Assembly: GCA_030684935.1 (NCBI GenBank)
Contig: JAUXXH010000021.1
Coordinates: 1-36,973, forward strand
Direction: 5' to 3'
Origin: Pseudolabrys sp.
Lineage (GTDB): Bacteria > Pseudomonadota > Alphaproteobacteria > Rhizobiales > Xanthobacteraceae
DNA: 36,973 bases
Shown here: positions 8,300-14,337 of the stretch, piece after piece
Layout of the letters: each line of letters begins with the position of its first letter
Numbering within the stretch: position 1 is the stretch's first letter
Program-made: the position numbers and the translations under genes
Notes under the pieces: model-generated
Seen by the model: the letters and a program-made list of their open reading frames with translations, nothing else
The model's database searches: none
Told to the model about the DNA's origin: nothing

Positions 8300-9229
8300 T
8301 TAGCGGCGGCCGTTGTATTCCGGCAACGTGCCGGTGCCGCCGCCGAACAGCAGCCGGCTCGGATTGCGGTCGAAATTGCGTACCGTGCGGTCGACTTCCG
8401 ACAGCGTGCGGCGCGCGTCGGACGACACGGCCTCGATCTGCCGCGCCCCGGCGCCGGACAGCCGGCTGATGCCCGCGGTGATCTCGGCGGTGCGCTGGTC
8501 GAGACGCTCGGCCAGTTCGCGAATCGACTTCGCCGCCGCGTTGATCTCGCCGCCCTTGCCGTCAGGTCCGCCGGTCAGGCCCTCGATGCCCTCGGCGATG
8601 CGGTCGAAGCGCTCCGAATTGCGCCCAAGCGCGCTGCTGAACTTGTCGATGCTGGCCAGTGTGTTGTCGATATGATCGGAGTTGTTGGCCAGCGTTTCGG
8701 TGAACTTCTCGATATTGCCGAGCGCGCCCGCGAACGCCTTCTGATTGGTGGTGATGAATTCTTCGAGTTTCCGCAACACGTCGCGCGCCGCCGCGGTGAC
8801 GTCCTGGGTGGCGCCGGGCGGCGCCACCAGCAGCGGCGGGGTCTTGTCCTTTTCGCTGGCGATCACCGGCGAGGCCGGGTTGCCGCCCTTCAGCGACAGC
8901 GCGGCAATGCCGGTCAGACCCTGGAATTCGAGGCCGATCTCGGTGTCGCTGCGGATCGCCACATTGCGGTCGACCGAGATGGTGGCGATCACCTGCTGCG
9001 GCTTTTCCGGGTTGAGCACCAGACCGGTCACCTCGCCGACGCGGATGCCGTTGAACAGCACCGAGGCGCCGGTGCGCAGGCCCGACACCGAGCCGTCGAA
9101 CTGGATGCGATACTGCGCGCGCTCGCCGGTACTGCCGATGTTCTGGAACCAGTAGATGAAGCCGAACACGCCGATGATGACCGCCAGCGTGAACACCCCG
9201 ATCAGCACATAGTTCGCCCGCGTTTCCAT
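8300..9229 (-). CDS. mlaD: MlaD-like MCE-domain substrate-binding protein
   Basis: 309 residues. An N-terminal signal anchor (about residues 7-28, YVLIGVFTLAVIIGVFGFIY) is followed by one MCE domain (about 39-116) with the typical ASVLFNGIRVGEVTGL strand-turn and DTEIGLEFQGLTG. The remaining ~190 residues are predicted helical and end in a disordered Gly-rich tail. MlaD-like proteins form hexameric rings in the periplasm that carry phospholipid between the MlaFE transporter and the outer membrane. The protein is longer than E. coli MlaD (about 180 residues) because of the C-terminal helices, a common layout in alphaproteobacteria. It lies 52 bp downstream of mlaF on the same strand. The start METRANY follows from the conserved anchor. 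Confidence 0.9.
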   Translation of the reverse strand: METRANYVLIGVFTLAVIIGVFGFIYWFQNIGSTGERAQYRIQFDGSVSGLRTGASVLFNGIRVGEVTGLVLNPEKPQQVIATISVDRNVAIRSDTEIGLEFQGLTGIAALSLKGGNPASPVIASEKDKTPPLLVAPPGATQDVTAAARDVLRKLEEFITTNQKAFAGALGNIEKFTETLANNSDHIDNTLASIDKFSSALGRNSERFDRIAEGIEGLTGGPDGKGGEINAAAKSIRELAERLDQRTAEITAGISRLSGAGARQIEAVSSDARRTLSEVDRTVRNFDRNPSRLLFGGGTGTLPEYNGRR

Positions 9230-9281
9230 CGATCGCTCCAGCTATCTCTCTTGTCCGTCATGACCCATGAACTTGCTGCGA

Positions 9282-10115
9282 TTAAGGCGCGGCGGCCACG
9301 ACGGCCGGGCCGTGATCGGCCCGCGAGCGCTTGCCGTGAAAATAGGACCGCAGCCACGGATGATCCGACGCCAGCATCTCGGCCATGTCGCCGGCGGCGA
9401 TCACCTTGCCTTCGAACAGCACAGCAATCCGGTTGCAGATCGAATGCAGGCTGTCGAGGTCATGGGTTACCATGAAAACCGTCAGCCCCAAAGTGCGCTG
9501 CAGCGTGGCGATCAGGGTGTCGAAATCGCCGGCGCCGATCGGATCGAGGCCCGAGGTCGGCTCGTCCAGGAACACGATTTCCGGGTCAAGCGCCAAGGCC
9601 CGGGCCAGCGCCACGCGCTTGGTCATGCCGCCGGACAGTTCCGAGGGGAACTTGTTGCAGACGCTGGCGTCGAGACCGACCATCTCCAGCTTGGCCACCG
9701 CCAGTTCGTCAAGCAGCCGCGGCGACAGGTCGAGGTACTCGCGCACCGGGAATTGCAGGTTCTCCATCACCGTCAGCGACGAGAACAGCGCGCCGTGCTG
9801 GAACAGAATGCCCCAGCGCCGCTCCACCGCCTGGCGCTCCAGGTCGGTGACCGCGTCCATGTCGATGTCGAACACCTTGATGCTGCCTTCGCGCTTCGGC
9901 AGCAGGCCGATGATGGTGCGCATCAGCACCGACTTGCCGGCGCCGGAGCCGCCGACAAAGCCGAGCACCTCGCCGCGCTGCACGTCGAGATCGACGTGGT
10001 CGAGCACGATCTTGGAGCCGAAGCCGACCACCACGTCGCGCACCTGGATGATGGGCGTCTTGCCGCTGGCGCCATTGGCCTTGGCGTGATTGTCAGGAGT
10101 CCCGGTGTCGGCCAT
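9282..10115 (-). CDS. mlaF: MlaF-like ABC transporter ATPase
   Basis: 277 residues. It has the Walker A motif GGSGAGKS, the Q-loop in LFQHGALFSSLTV, the ABC signature LSGGMTKRVALARALA, Walker B EIVFLDEPTSGLDP and the switch His in MVTHDLDS. The LSGGMTKR signature and FQHGALFSSLTVMEN are typical of MlaF/Ttg2A, the ATPase that powers phospholipid transport by MlaE-MlaD. The start is the ATG at 10113-10115 (MADTGTPD). The long open frame that continues upstream to 11189 is a shadow of mlaE in another frame. The start is two bases after the mlaE stop (10118-10120), so the genes are probably translationally coupled. The first ~25 residues are low-complexity and precede the ABC domain. Confidence 0.93.
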   Translation of the reverse strand: MADTGTPDNHAKANGASGKTPIIQVRDVVVGFGSKIVLDHVDLDVQRGEVLGFVGGSGAGKSVLMRTIIGLLPKREGSIKVFDIDMDAVTDLERQAVERRWGILFQHGALFSSLTVMENLQFPVREYLDLSPRLLDELAVAKLEMVGLDASVCNKFPSELSGGMTKRVALARALALDPEIVFLDEPTSGLDPIGAGDFDTLIATLQRTLGLTVFMVTHDLDSLHSICNRIAVLFEGKVIAAGDMAEMLASDHPWLRSYFHGKRSRADHGPAVVAAAP

Positions 10116-10117
10116 CG

Positions 10118-11254
10118 TCACATCCCGATCGAAGCGAAGAAGATGGCGAAGATGCCGTCCATCACGATCACCAGGAAGATCGATTCGACCACCGAGGCGG
10201 TGGTCTGGCGGCCGAGCGATTCGGCGCTGCCCTTCACCGCCATGCCCTCGACGCTGGCGACGATGCCGATCACCAGCGCCATGAATGGCGCCTTGATCAT
10301 GCCGACCTGGAAGGTGTTGAGCGCGATCGCTTCCTTGAGGCGCGACAGGAAGATTTCCGGGTCGATGCCGCCATAGAGCCAGCACACCAGGCCGCCGCCA
10401 TAGAGCGCCGACATCGACCCGAGGAAGGTCAGGATCGGCACGCCGATGATCAGCGCCAGGATGCGCGGCAGCACCAGCACCTCGATCGGATCGAAGCCCA
10501 TGGTGCGCAACGCGTCGATTTCCTCGCGCATCTTCATCGAGCCGAGTTCGGCGGTGTAGGCGCTGCCGGAGCGCCCGGCCACCATGATGCAGACGATCAG
10601 AACGCCCAGTTCGCGCAGCACCAGAATACCGACCATGTCGACCACGAACACGTCGGCGCCGAACTTGCGGAAGTGGAACAGGCCCTGCTGGGCGATGATG
10701 CAACCGATCAGGAACGTGATCAGCAGCACGATCGGCACCGCGCGCCAGGCGACATTGTCGAGTTGGTGCACCAGCGAGGTGAGGCGGAAGCTGCGCGGCC
10801 GCGCCAACACGCGCAGCAAGGCGACGATGACCGCGCCCAGCATGTTGACGATCGAGCCGAATGAAGTGCCAACCGCGACGATGTTCTCGCCGATCGACGC
10901 GAAGGCATAGGCCAGCGACTGCGATCCCGTCCGGGGAATCACCGTCTCGGCCTCCTTGACCGCGCCGACCTCCTCCATCAACTGGCGGTAGTCGGCCTTC
11001 AGCCCGGTCACGTTCGGCGTGGCGCCGCCCGACGAGAACGAGCGCACCAGCCGCTCCAGCAGCCAGGCGCCGAAGGTGTCGAGGCGCTCGACCCCCGCCA
11101 TGTCGATATCGACCTGCGGCGCGCCGCGGTGCCGTTTGCGGGCGCTGTCGATCTGCGATTCCAGCCGGCGGGCGTTCAGCGCCACCCATGCGCCGGCGCC
11201 GACCAGCTTGAGCCGGTCGCCGTCGCTGGTTTCTTCGAGGAGAGTCTCGCCCAA
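10118..11254 (-). CDS. mlaE: MlaE-like ABC permease with N-terminal STAS domain
   Basis: 378 residues. The N-terminal ~110 residues look like a STAS domain (VDIDMAGVERLDTFGAWLLE), in the protein rather than as a separate MlaB subunit. The remainder is the five-helix MlaE/YrbE permease, with the conserved cytoplasmic stretch ELGSMKMREEIDALRTMGFDP and LVLPRILA. This is the inner-membrane channel of the phospholipid transporter; the fused STAS domain would replace MlaB, which activates MlaF. The start is TTG at 11252-11254, with GAGG about ten bases upstream. It is the first gene of a four-gene minus-strand operon (mlaE, mlaF, mlaD, lipoprotein). The fusion is common in alphaproteobacteria. Confidence 0.93.
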   Translation of the reverse strand: MGETLLEETSDGDRLKLVGAGAWVALNARRLESQIDSARKRHRGAPQVDIDMAGVERLDTFGAWLLERLVRSFSSGGATPNVTGLKADYRQLMEEVGAVKEAETVIPRTGSQSLAYAFASIGENIVAVGTSFGSIVNMLGAVIVALLRVLARPRSFRLTSLVHQLDNVAWRAVPIVLLITFLIGCIIAQQGLFHFRKFGADVFVVDMVGILVLRELGVLIVCIMVAGRSGSAYTAELGSMKMREEIDALRTMGFDPIEVLVLPRILALIIGVPILTFLGSMSALYGGGLVCWLYGGIDPEIFLSRLKEAIALNTFQVGMIKAPFMALVIGIVASVEGMAVKGSAESLGRQTTASVVESIFLVIVMDGIFAIFFASIGM

Positions 11255-11357
11255 GCGCCTTGCCTCAAATGCTGTGCACCGGCCCTGAATGCGGCGCTAA
11301 CGCCATACTTGACCAGGGCTGGCGAACCTGTCGAGGGTTTGACCGAACCTGTCCGCC

Positions 11358-12404
11358 ATGGATAGCCCCGATTCGCCAATCTTTGCCCAAAGAACCAGCA
11401 ATTTGAATTCACACCTGACCCCGCCTTTGACCCTCACCGTCGCGACCGAGAGCTGGCCGATCGCCGGTTCCTTCACCATCAGCCGCGGCGCCAAGACCGA
11501 GGCGGTGGTTGTGGTCGCCGAACTGGGCGATGGCAAGGCCAAGGGCCGCGGCGAATGCGTGCCCTATGCGCGTTACGGCGAGAGCGTCGAGAGCGTCACC
11601 GCCGCCCTGGAGGCGATGCGGCCGCATCTGGCCCGCGGCCTCGACCGCACCGGCCTGCAACAGGCGATGCCGCCGGGCGCCGCCCGCAATGCGCTCGACT
11701 GCGCCTTCTGGGATCTGGAAGCCAAGAACGCCGGCAAGCCGGTCCACGCACTGGCCGGCCTGCCGGCGCCGCACCGGCTCACCACCGCCTTCACGATATC
11801 GCTGGGGTCCCCGGTGCTGATGGCCAAGGCCGCCCGCAAAGCGGCGCGCCGCGCGCTGCTGAAGATCAAGCTCGGCGGCGACGGCGACGCCGACCGCATC
11901 GCCGCGGTGCGCGCCGCCGCCCCCCACTCCACCCTCATCGTCGACGCCAACGAAGGCTGGACCGAGCAGAATCTCGAGGCCAATCTGGCCGCCTGCGCCA
12001 AAGCCGGCGTGGTGCTGGTCGAACAGCCGCTGCCGGAAGCGCAGGACGGCGCGCTCGCCCATATCAAGCGGCCGCTGCCGATCTGCGCCGACGAAAGCGC
12101 GCATGGCCTGTCGTCGCTCGCCGCGCTCGCCGGGAAATACGACGCCGTCAATATCAAGCTCGACAAGGCCGGCGGCCTGACCGAGGCGCTGGCGATGCGG
12201 GCGCAGGCCGAGGCGCTCGGCCTCACCGTGATGGCCGGCTGCATGGTGGCGACGTCGCTGGCGATGGCGCCGGCGATGCTGCTGGCGCAGACCGTGCGCT
12301 ATGTCGATCTCGACGGCCCGCTGCTTTTGGCCAAGGACCGCCCGCACGGCCTGTATTATGCCGACAGCCTGGTCTACCCGGCGACACCGGAACTGTGGGG
12401 GTGA
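11358..12404 (+). CDS. dgcA: Enolase-superfamily epimerase, probable N-acetyl-D-glutamate racemase / dipeptide epimerase
   Basis: 348 residues. All muconate-lactonizing-subgroup residues are seen: the K-x-K pair (Lys169, Lys171), metal ligands Asp196 (VDANEGW), Glu222 (VEQPLP) and Asp245 (CADESAH), and the second catalytic Lys267 (NIKLDK). The pair of lysines on opposite faces allows 1,1-proton transfer, hence epimerisation. The overall sequence, including the CMVATSLAMAPAMLLAQ stretch, looks like the dipeptide epimerase/DgcA family. In rhizobia such enzymes work in D-glutamate catabolism, and elsewhere they epimerise L-Ala-D-Glu from peptidoglycan. Its usual partner genes are not next to it, so the substrate stays open. 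The ATG at 11358 has no good ribosome-binding site, and the first ~20 residues may not be translated. Confidence 0.85.
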   Translation: MDSPDSPIFAQRTSNLNSHLTPPLTLTVATESWPIAGSFTISRGAKTEAVVVVAELGDGKAKGRGECVPYARYGESVESVTAALEAMRPHLARGLDRTGLQQAMPPGAARNALDCAFWDLEAKNAGKPVHALAGLPAPHRLTTAFTISLGSPVLMAKAARKAARRALLKIKLGGDGDADRIAAVRAAAPHSTLIVDANEGWTEQNLEANLAACAKAGVVLVEQPLPEAQDGALAHIKRPLPICADESAHGLSSLAALAGKYDAVNIKLDKAGGLTEALAMRAQAEALGLTVMAGCMVATSLAMAPAMLLAQTVRYVDLDGPLLLAKDRPHGLYYADSLVYPATPELWG

Positions 12405-12417
12405 TTGGACTCGCGCG

Positions 12418-12915
12418 CTAGGCGGCCAGTTCGAGCGGCCGATAGCGGGCCGGATCGCGGCCATCGATCACGATTTGCTGCGGCGTGGCTGTTGGAACGC
12501 AACGTCCGCTGAGGCTCTCCACACCGTCGACATCCGCCGTCAGCTTCAGCCGCTCGACCGCCAGCAGCCGGATCAGCGCGTCCGCATTCGGCTCGATGGG
12601 AAACTCGCCACGCTCCCAGCGTCCGATGCTTTGCGTATCGTGATGTACGATTTTCGCCAGTTCAGCCTGGGTCATGCCCATCTCGGTGCGCAGGAATCGC
12701 AATTCCTTGCCGCTGATCCCGGCCTTGTGAGCGACAATGGCTTCCGCGATGGCGCGGTGCAGGCCGTTCACGTTCCGAATCGTGACGGTGGCGTCAGCAC
12801 CATCGTCACGGCTTTGAATGCCCTCCACCGTGACGTTGTCGAGGCCGCACTCCATGTAGTGATAGGACACGGTGAAATTTCCTTTCGCTTTGGCACGCAC
12901 GCGATCACCCGGCAT
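12418..12915 (-). CDS. HTH (XRE/MqsA-like) antitoxin-type regulator
   Basis: 165 residues. The C-terminal half has a Cro/C1-type helix-turn-helix, KELRFLRTEMGMTQAELAKI, with the recognition helix DTQSIGRWERGE. The N-terminal part, YHYMECGLDNVTVEG, is the pattern found in MqsA-like HTH proteins that accompany small toxins, but the CxxC zinc knuckles of true MqsA are absent. It overlaps the end of the upstream DUF4258 gene by 11 bp (12905-12915), so the two are co-translated. The pair has the toxin-first order of mqsRA. It is likely to repress its own promoter through the palindrome at 13263-13285. Activity as an antitoxin is inferred from arrangement. Confidence 0.8.
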   Translation of the reverse strand: MPGDRVRAKAKGNFTVSYHYMECGLDNVTVEGIQSRDDGADATVTIRNVNGLHRAIAEAIVAHKAGISGKELRFLRTEMGMTQAELAKIVHHDTQSIGRWERGEFPIEPNADALIRLLAVERLKLTADVDGVESLSGRCVPTATPQQIVIDGRDPARYRPLELAA

Positions 12916-13273
12916 GACGCGGCTCGTCGGTCCACATCACCGTCACCAGTGTGAGCGCTTTCGTTCTCCAATCCGGAATGACGACCACGCGGACTTCCCG
13001 CTGTCCTGAGTTCGGCGTGCGGCATTGCATCTGATACTTCCAGTCCGACGTTCGCGCCGGTTTTTCGGGGCGCTCGTAAACGAAACCGTTCTTCAGCAGA
13101 TAGATCACGTCGCCGATGATCAGGTCCCGGTCGGCGATCTGATCCAATGCATGCTGCGTGTAAGAGATGGCGAATTCTCCCGCCGCGATGCTCCGGATCC
13201 GCTCCGTTGCCTGCGCTGGATTCCATGGCTCCGGGATATCGGTCGGCGTCGGCATCCAGCGACAATCTATCAT
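12905..13273 (-). CDS. DUF4258 protein, candidate toxin of a TA pair
   Basis: About 122 residues from the ATG at 13271-13273. The core AGEFAISYTQHALDQIADRD followed by DVIYLLKNGFVY and REVRVVVIPD with VTVMW fits DUF4258, a small fold of the RelE/MqsR kind found with antitoxins. Three starts are possible: TTG at 13289-13291 (128 residues), this ATG inside the palindrome, or the ATG at 13253-13255 (116 residues). None has a good ribosome-binding site. If the promoter overlapping the palindrome is right, the shortest start is the correct one and the message is almost leaderless. The gene directly abuts the left end of the IS1595-type element, whose target duplication begins at 13291. Toxicity is inferred, not shown. 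Confidence 0.7.
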   Translation of the reverse strand: MIDCRWMPTPTDIPEPWNPAQATERIRSIAAGEFAISYTQHALDQIADRDLIIGDVIYLLKNGFVYERPEKPARTSDWKYQMQCRTPNSGQREVRVVVIPDWRTKALTLVTVMWTDEPRHAG

Positions 13274-13285
13274 GGTGATAGATTG
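13263..13285 (-). promoter_or_regulatory. Perfect palindrome overlapping a promoter: probable TA operator
   Basis: CAATCTATCA-TGG-TGATAGATTG is a perfect 10-bp inverted repeat with a 3-bp centre. On the minus strand, TTGACC (13286-13291) and TAGATT (13264-13269), separated by 16 bp, make a sigma70-like promoter that straddles it. A dyad placed over the promoter of a toxin-antitoxin pair is the usual self-repression site, and the HTH protein at 12418 would be the binder. The promoter call is inference; the palindrome is exact. Confidence 0.65.
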
Positions 13286-13290
13286 GGTCA

Positions 13291-13298
13291 ATTCAAGG
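13291..13298. repeat. Target site duplication, left copy (ATTCAAGG)
   Basis: The eight bases ATTCAAGG directly precede the left inverted repeat and recur exactly at 17577-17584 after the right inverted repeat. Eight base pairs is the usual duplication length for the IS1595 family. Confidence 0.93.
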
Positions 13299-13322
13299 GG
13301 CGATTATGCACTTGACAATACC
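13299..13322 (+). repeat. Left terminal inverted repeat of the IS1595-type element
   Basis: 24 bp beginning GGCGATTATGCACTTG and ending ACAATACC, matched without mismatch by the reverse complement of 17553-17576. It contains TTGACA, which serves as a -35 box reading into the transposase. Confidence 0.95.
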
Positions 13323-13339
13323 AGTCGGTCATGTACGAT
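13312..13339 (+). promoter_or_regulatory. Candidate transposase/operon promoter starting inside the left inverted repeat
   Basis: TTGACA (13312-13317), a 16-bp spacer and TACGAT (13334-13339) resemble a sigma70 promoter. The ATG at 13346 follows the -10 by only six bases, so the transcript would be nearly leaderless. A promoter built into the terminal repeat would let transposase bound at the end repress its own gene. This is a reading of the sequence, not a mapped start. Confidence 0.5.
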
Positions 13340-13345
13340 TCGGTC

Positions 13346-14335
13346 ATGGCAAGCAAGCAAAAACAGCCCGCGAGCGGCAAAAATCCACAAGGCGATCTCA
13401 CCCTGATTCAGATCGCTCAGCGGTTCTCTACCGAAGAGGCCGCTCGGGAATATTTTGAAAAGCTGCGGTGGCCGAATGGCCCGGTATGCCCCCACTGCGG
13501 TAACGCCGATCAAGCGCGCGTCTATAAGGTGACGCCGAACCCTGCCAAGAAAATCCGCGCCGGTCTCTACAAGTGCGCCGAATGCCTTCAAGGCTTCACG
13601 GTCACGGTCGGGACCGTTTGCGAGGACTCTCACATCCCATTGAATAAGTGGCTGATCGGTTTCTACATGATGTGTGCCAGCAAGACCCAAGTCAGTGCAC
13701 TTCAATTGCAGCGCCAGCTTGAAATCGGTTCCTATCGGTCGGCTTGGTTCATGTGCCATCGCATCCGGTTTGCCCTGCAAGACATCATACCCACTGACAA
13801 GCTTGACGGAATCGTCGAAGCAGACGAAACGTACATTGGAGGCGTCAAGCGCGGAATGGGACGGCGATATACTGGCAATAAGACGGCCGTCGTTTCGCTT
13901 GTTGAGCGCGGGGGGCGTGTACGCTCTCAGGTGGTTCAGAAGGTTTCTGGCGATGTGCTGGGGCGCTTGCTCAAGCAGCATGTCGCTAAAAGCGCGCATC
14001 TTAATACTGACGAAGCGCCGGTTTACAAAAAGCCCGGCAAAGGTTTCGCGTCGCATGACGTGGTGAACCACAGTCAAGAAGAATACGCACGCCATGACGC
14101 CTCCGGCCGGTTGGCCAGCACGAACACGGCCGAGGGGTTCTTTGGAAATTCCAAGCGCTCTCTTGATGGCACCCATCATCACGTCAGCGCGAAACACCTC
14201 CCGCTTTACCTCGCCGAACTCGACTACAAATACAACACGCGCGAAGAGACAGACGGCGTTCGTACTGCGCGGGGGATTCCGAAAATCGTTGGCAAGCGGC
14301 TCATGTTACGCCGCCCGAAAAGTGTGCGGTCGTAA
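13346..14335 (+). CDS. IS1595-family transposase
   Basis: 329 residues from the ATG at 13346; an ATG at 13331 is in frame and would add five residues. The N-terminus has a zinc ribbon, with CPHCGNADQARVY and then YKCAECLQGFTVTVGT. The ISXO2-like catalytic domain follows: first Asp in GIVEADETYIGG, second Asp in HLNTDEAPVY, and the third acidic position in STNTAEGFFGNSKRSLDGTH, ending with the conserved HLPLYLAELDYKYNTRE. This catalyses cut-and-paste or replicative movement at the 24-bp ends with an 8-bp target duplication, which is exactly what flanks this element. The gene appears intact. The stop TAA at 14333-14335 is two bases before the next ATG, suggesting translational coupling with the cargo. 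Confidence 0.95.
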   Translation: MASKQKQPASGKNPQGDLTLIQIAQRFSTEEAAREYFEKLRWPNGPVCPHCGNADQARVYKVTPNPAKKIRAGLYKCAECLQGFTVTVGTVCEDSHIPLNKWLIGFYMMCASKTQVSALQLQRQLEIGSYRSAWFMCHRIRFALQDIIPTDKLDGIVEADETYIGGVKRGMGRRYTGNKTAVVSLVERGGRVRSQVVQKVSGDVLGRLLKQHVAKSAHLNTDEAPVYKKPGKGFASHDVVNHSQEEYARHDASGRLASTNTAEGFFGNSKRSLDGTHHHVSAKHLPLYLAELDYKYNTREETDGVRTARGIPKIVGKRLMLRRPKSVRS

Positions 14336-14337
14336 TC

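Noticed and set aside
9282..11189. A single 635-codon frame read as a fusion of a long N-domain to MlaF
   Set aside because: The upstream part is out of frame with MlaE and low-complexity. MlaF has its own ATG at 10115 two bases after the MlaE stop.
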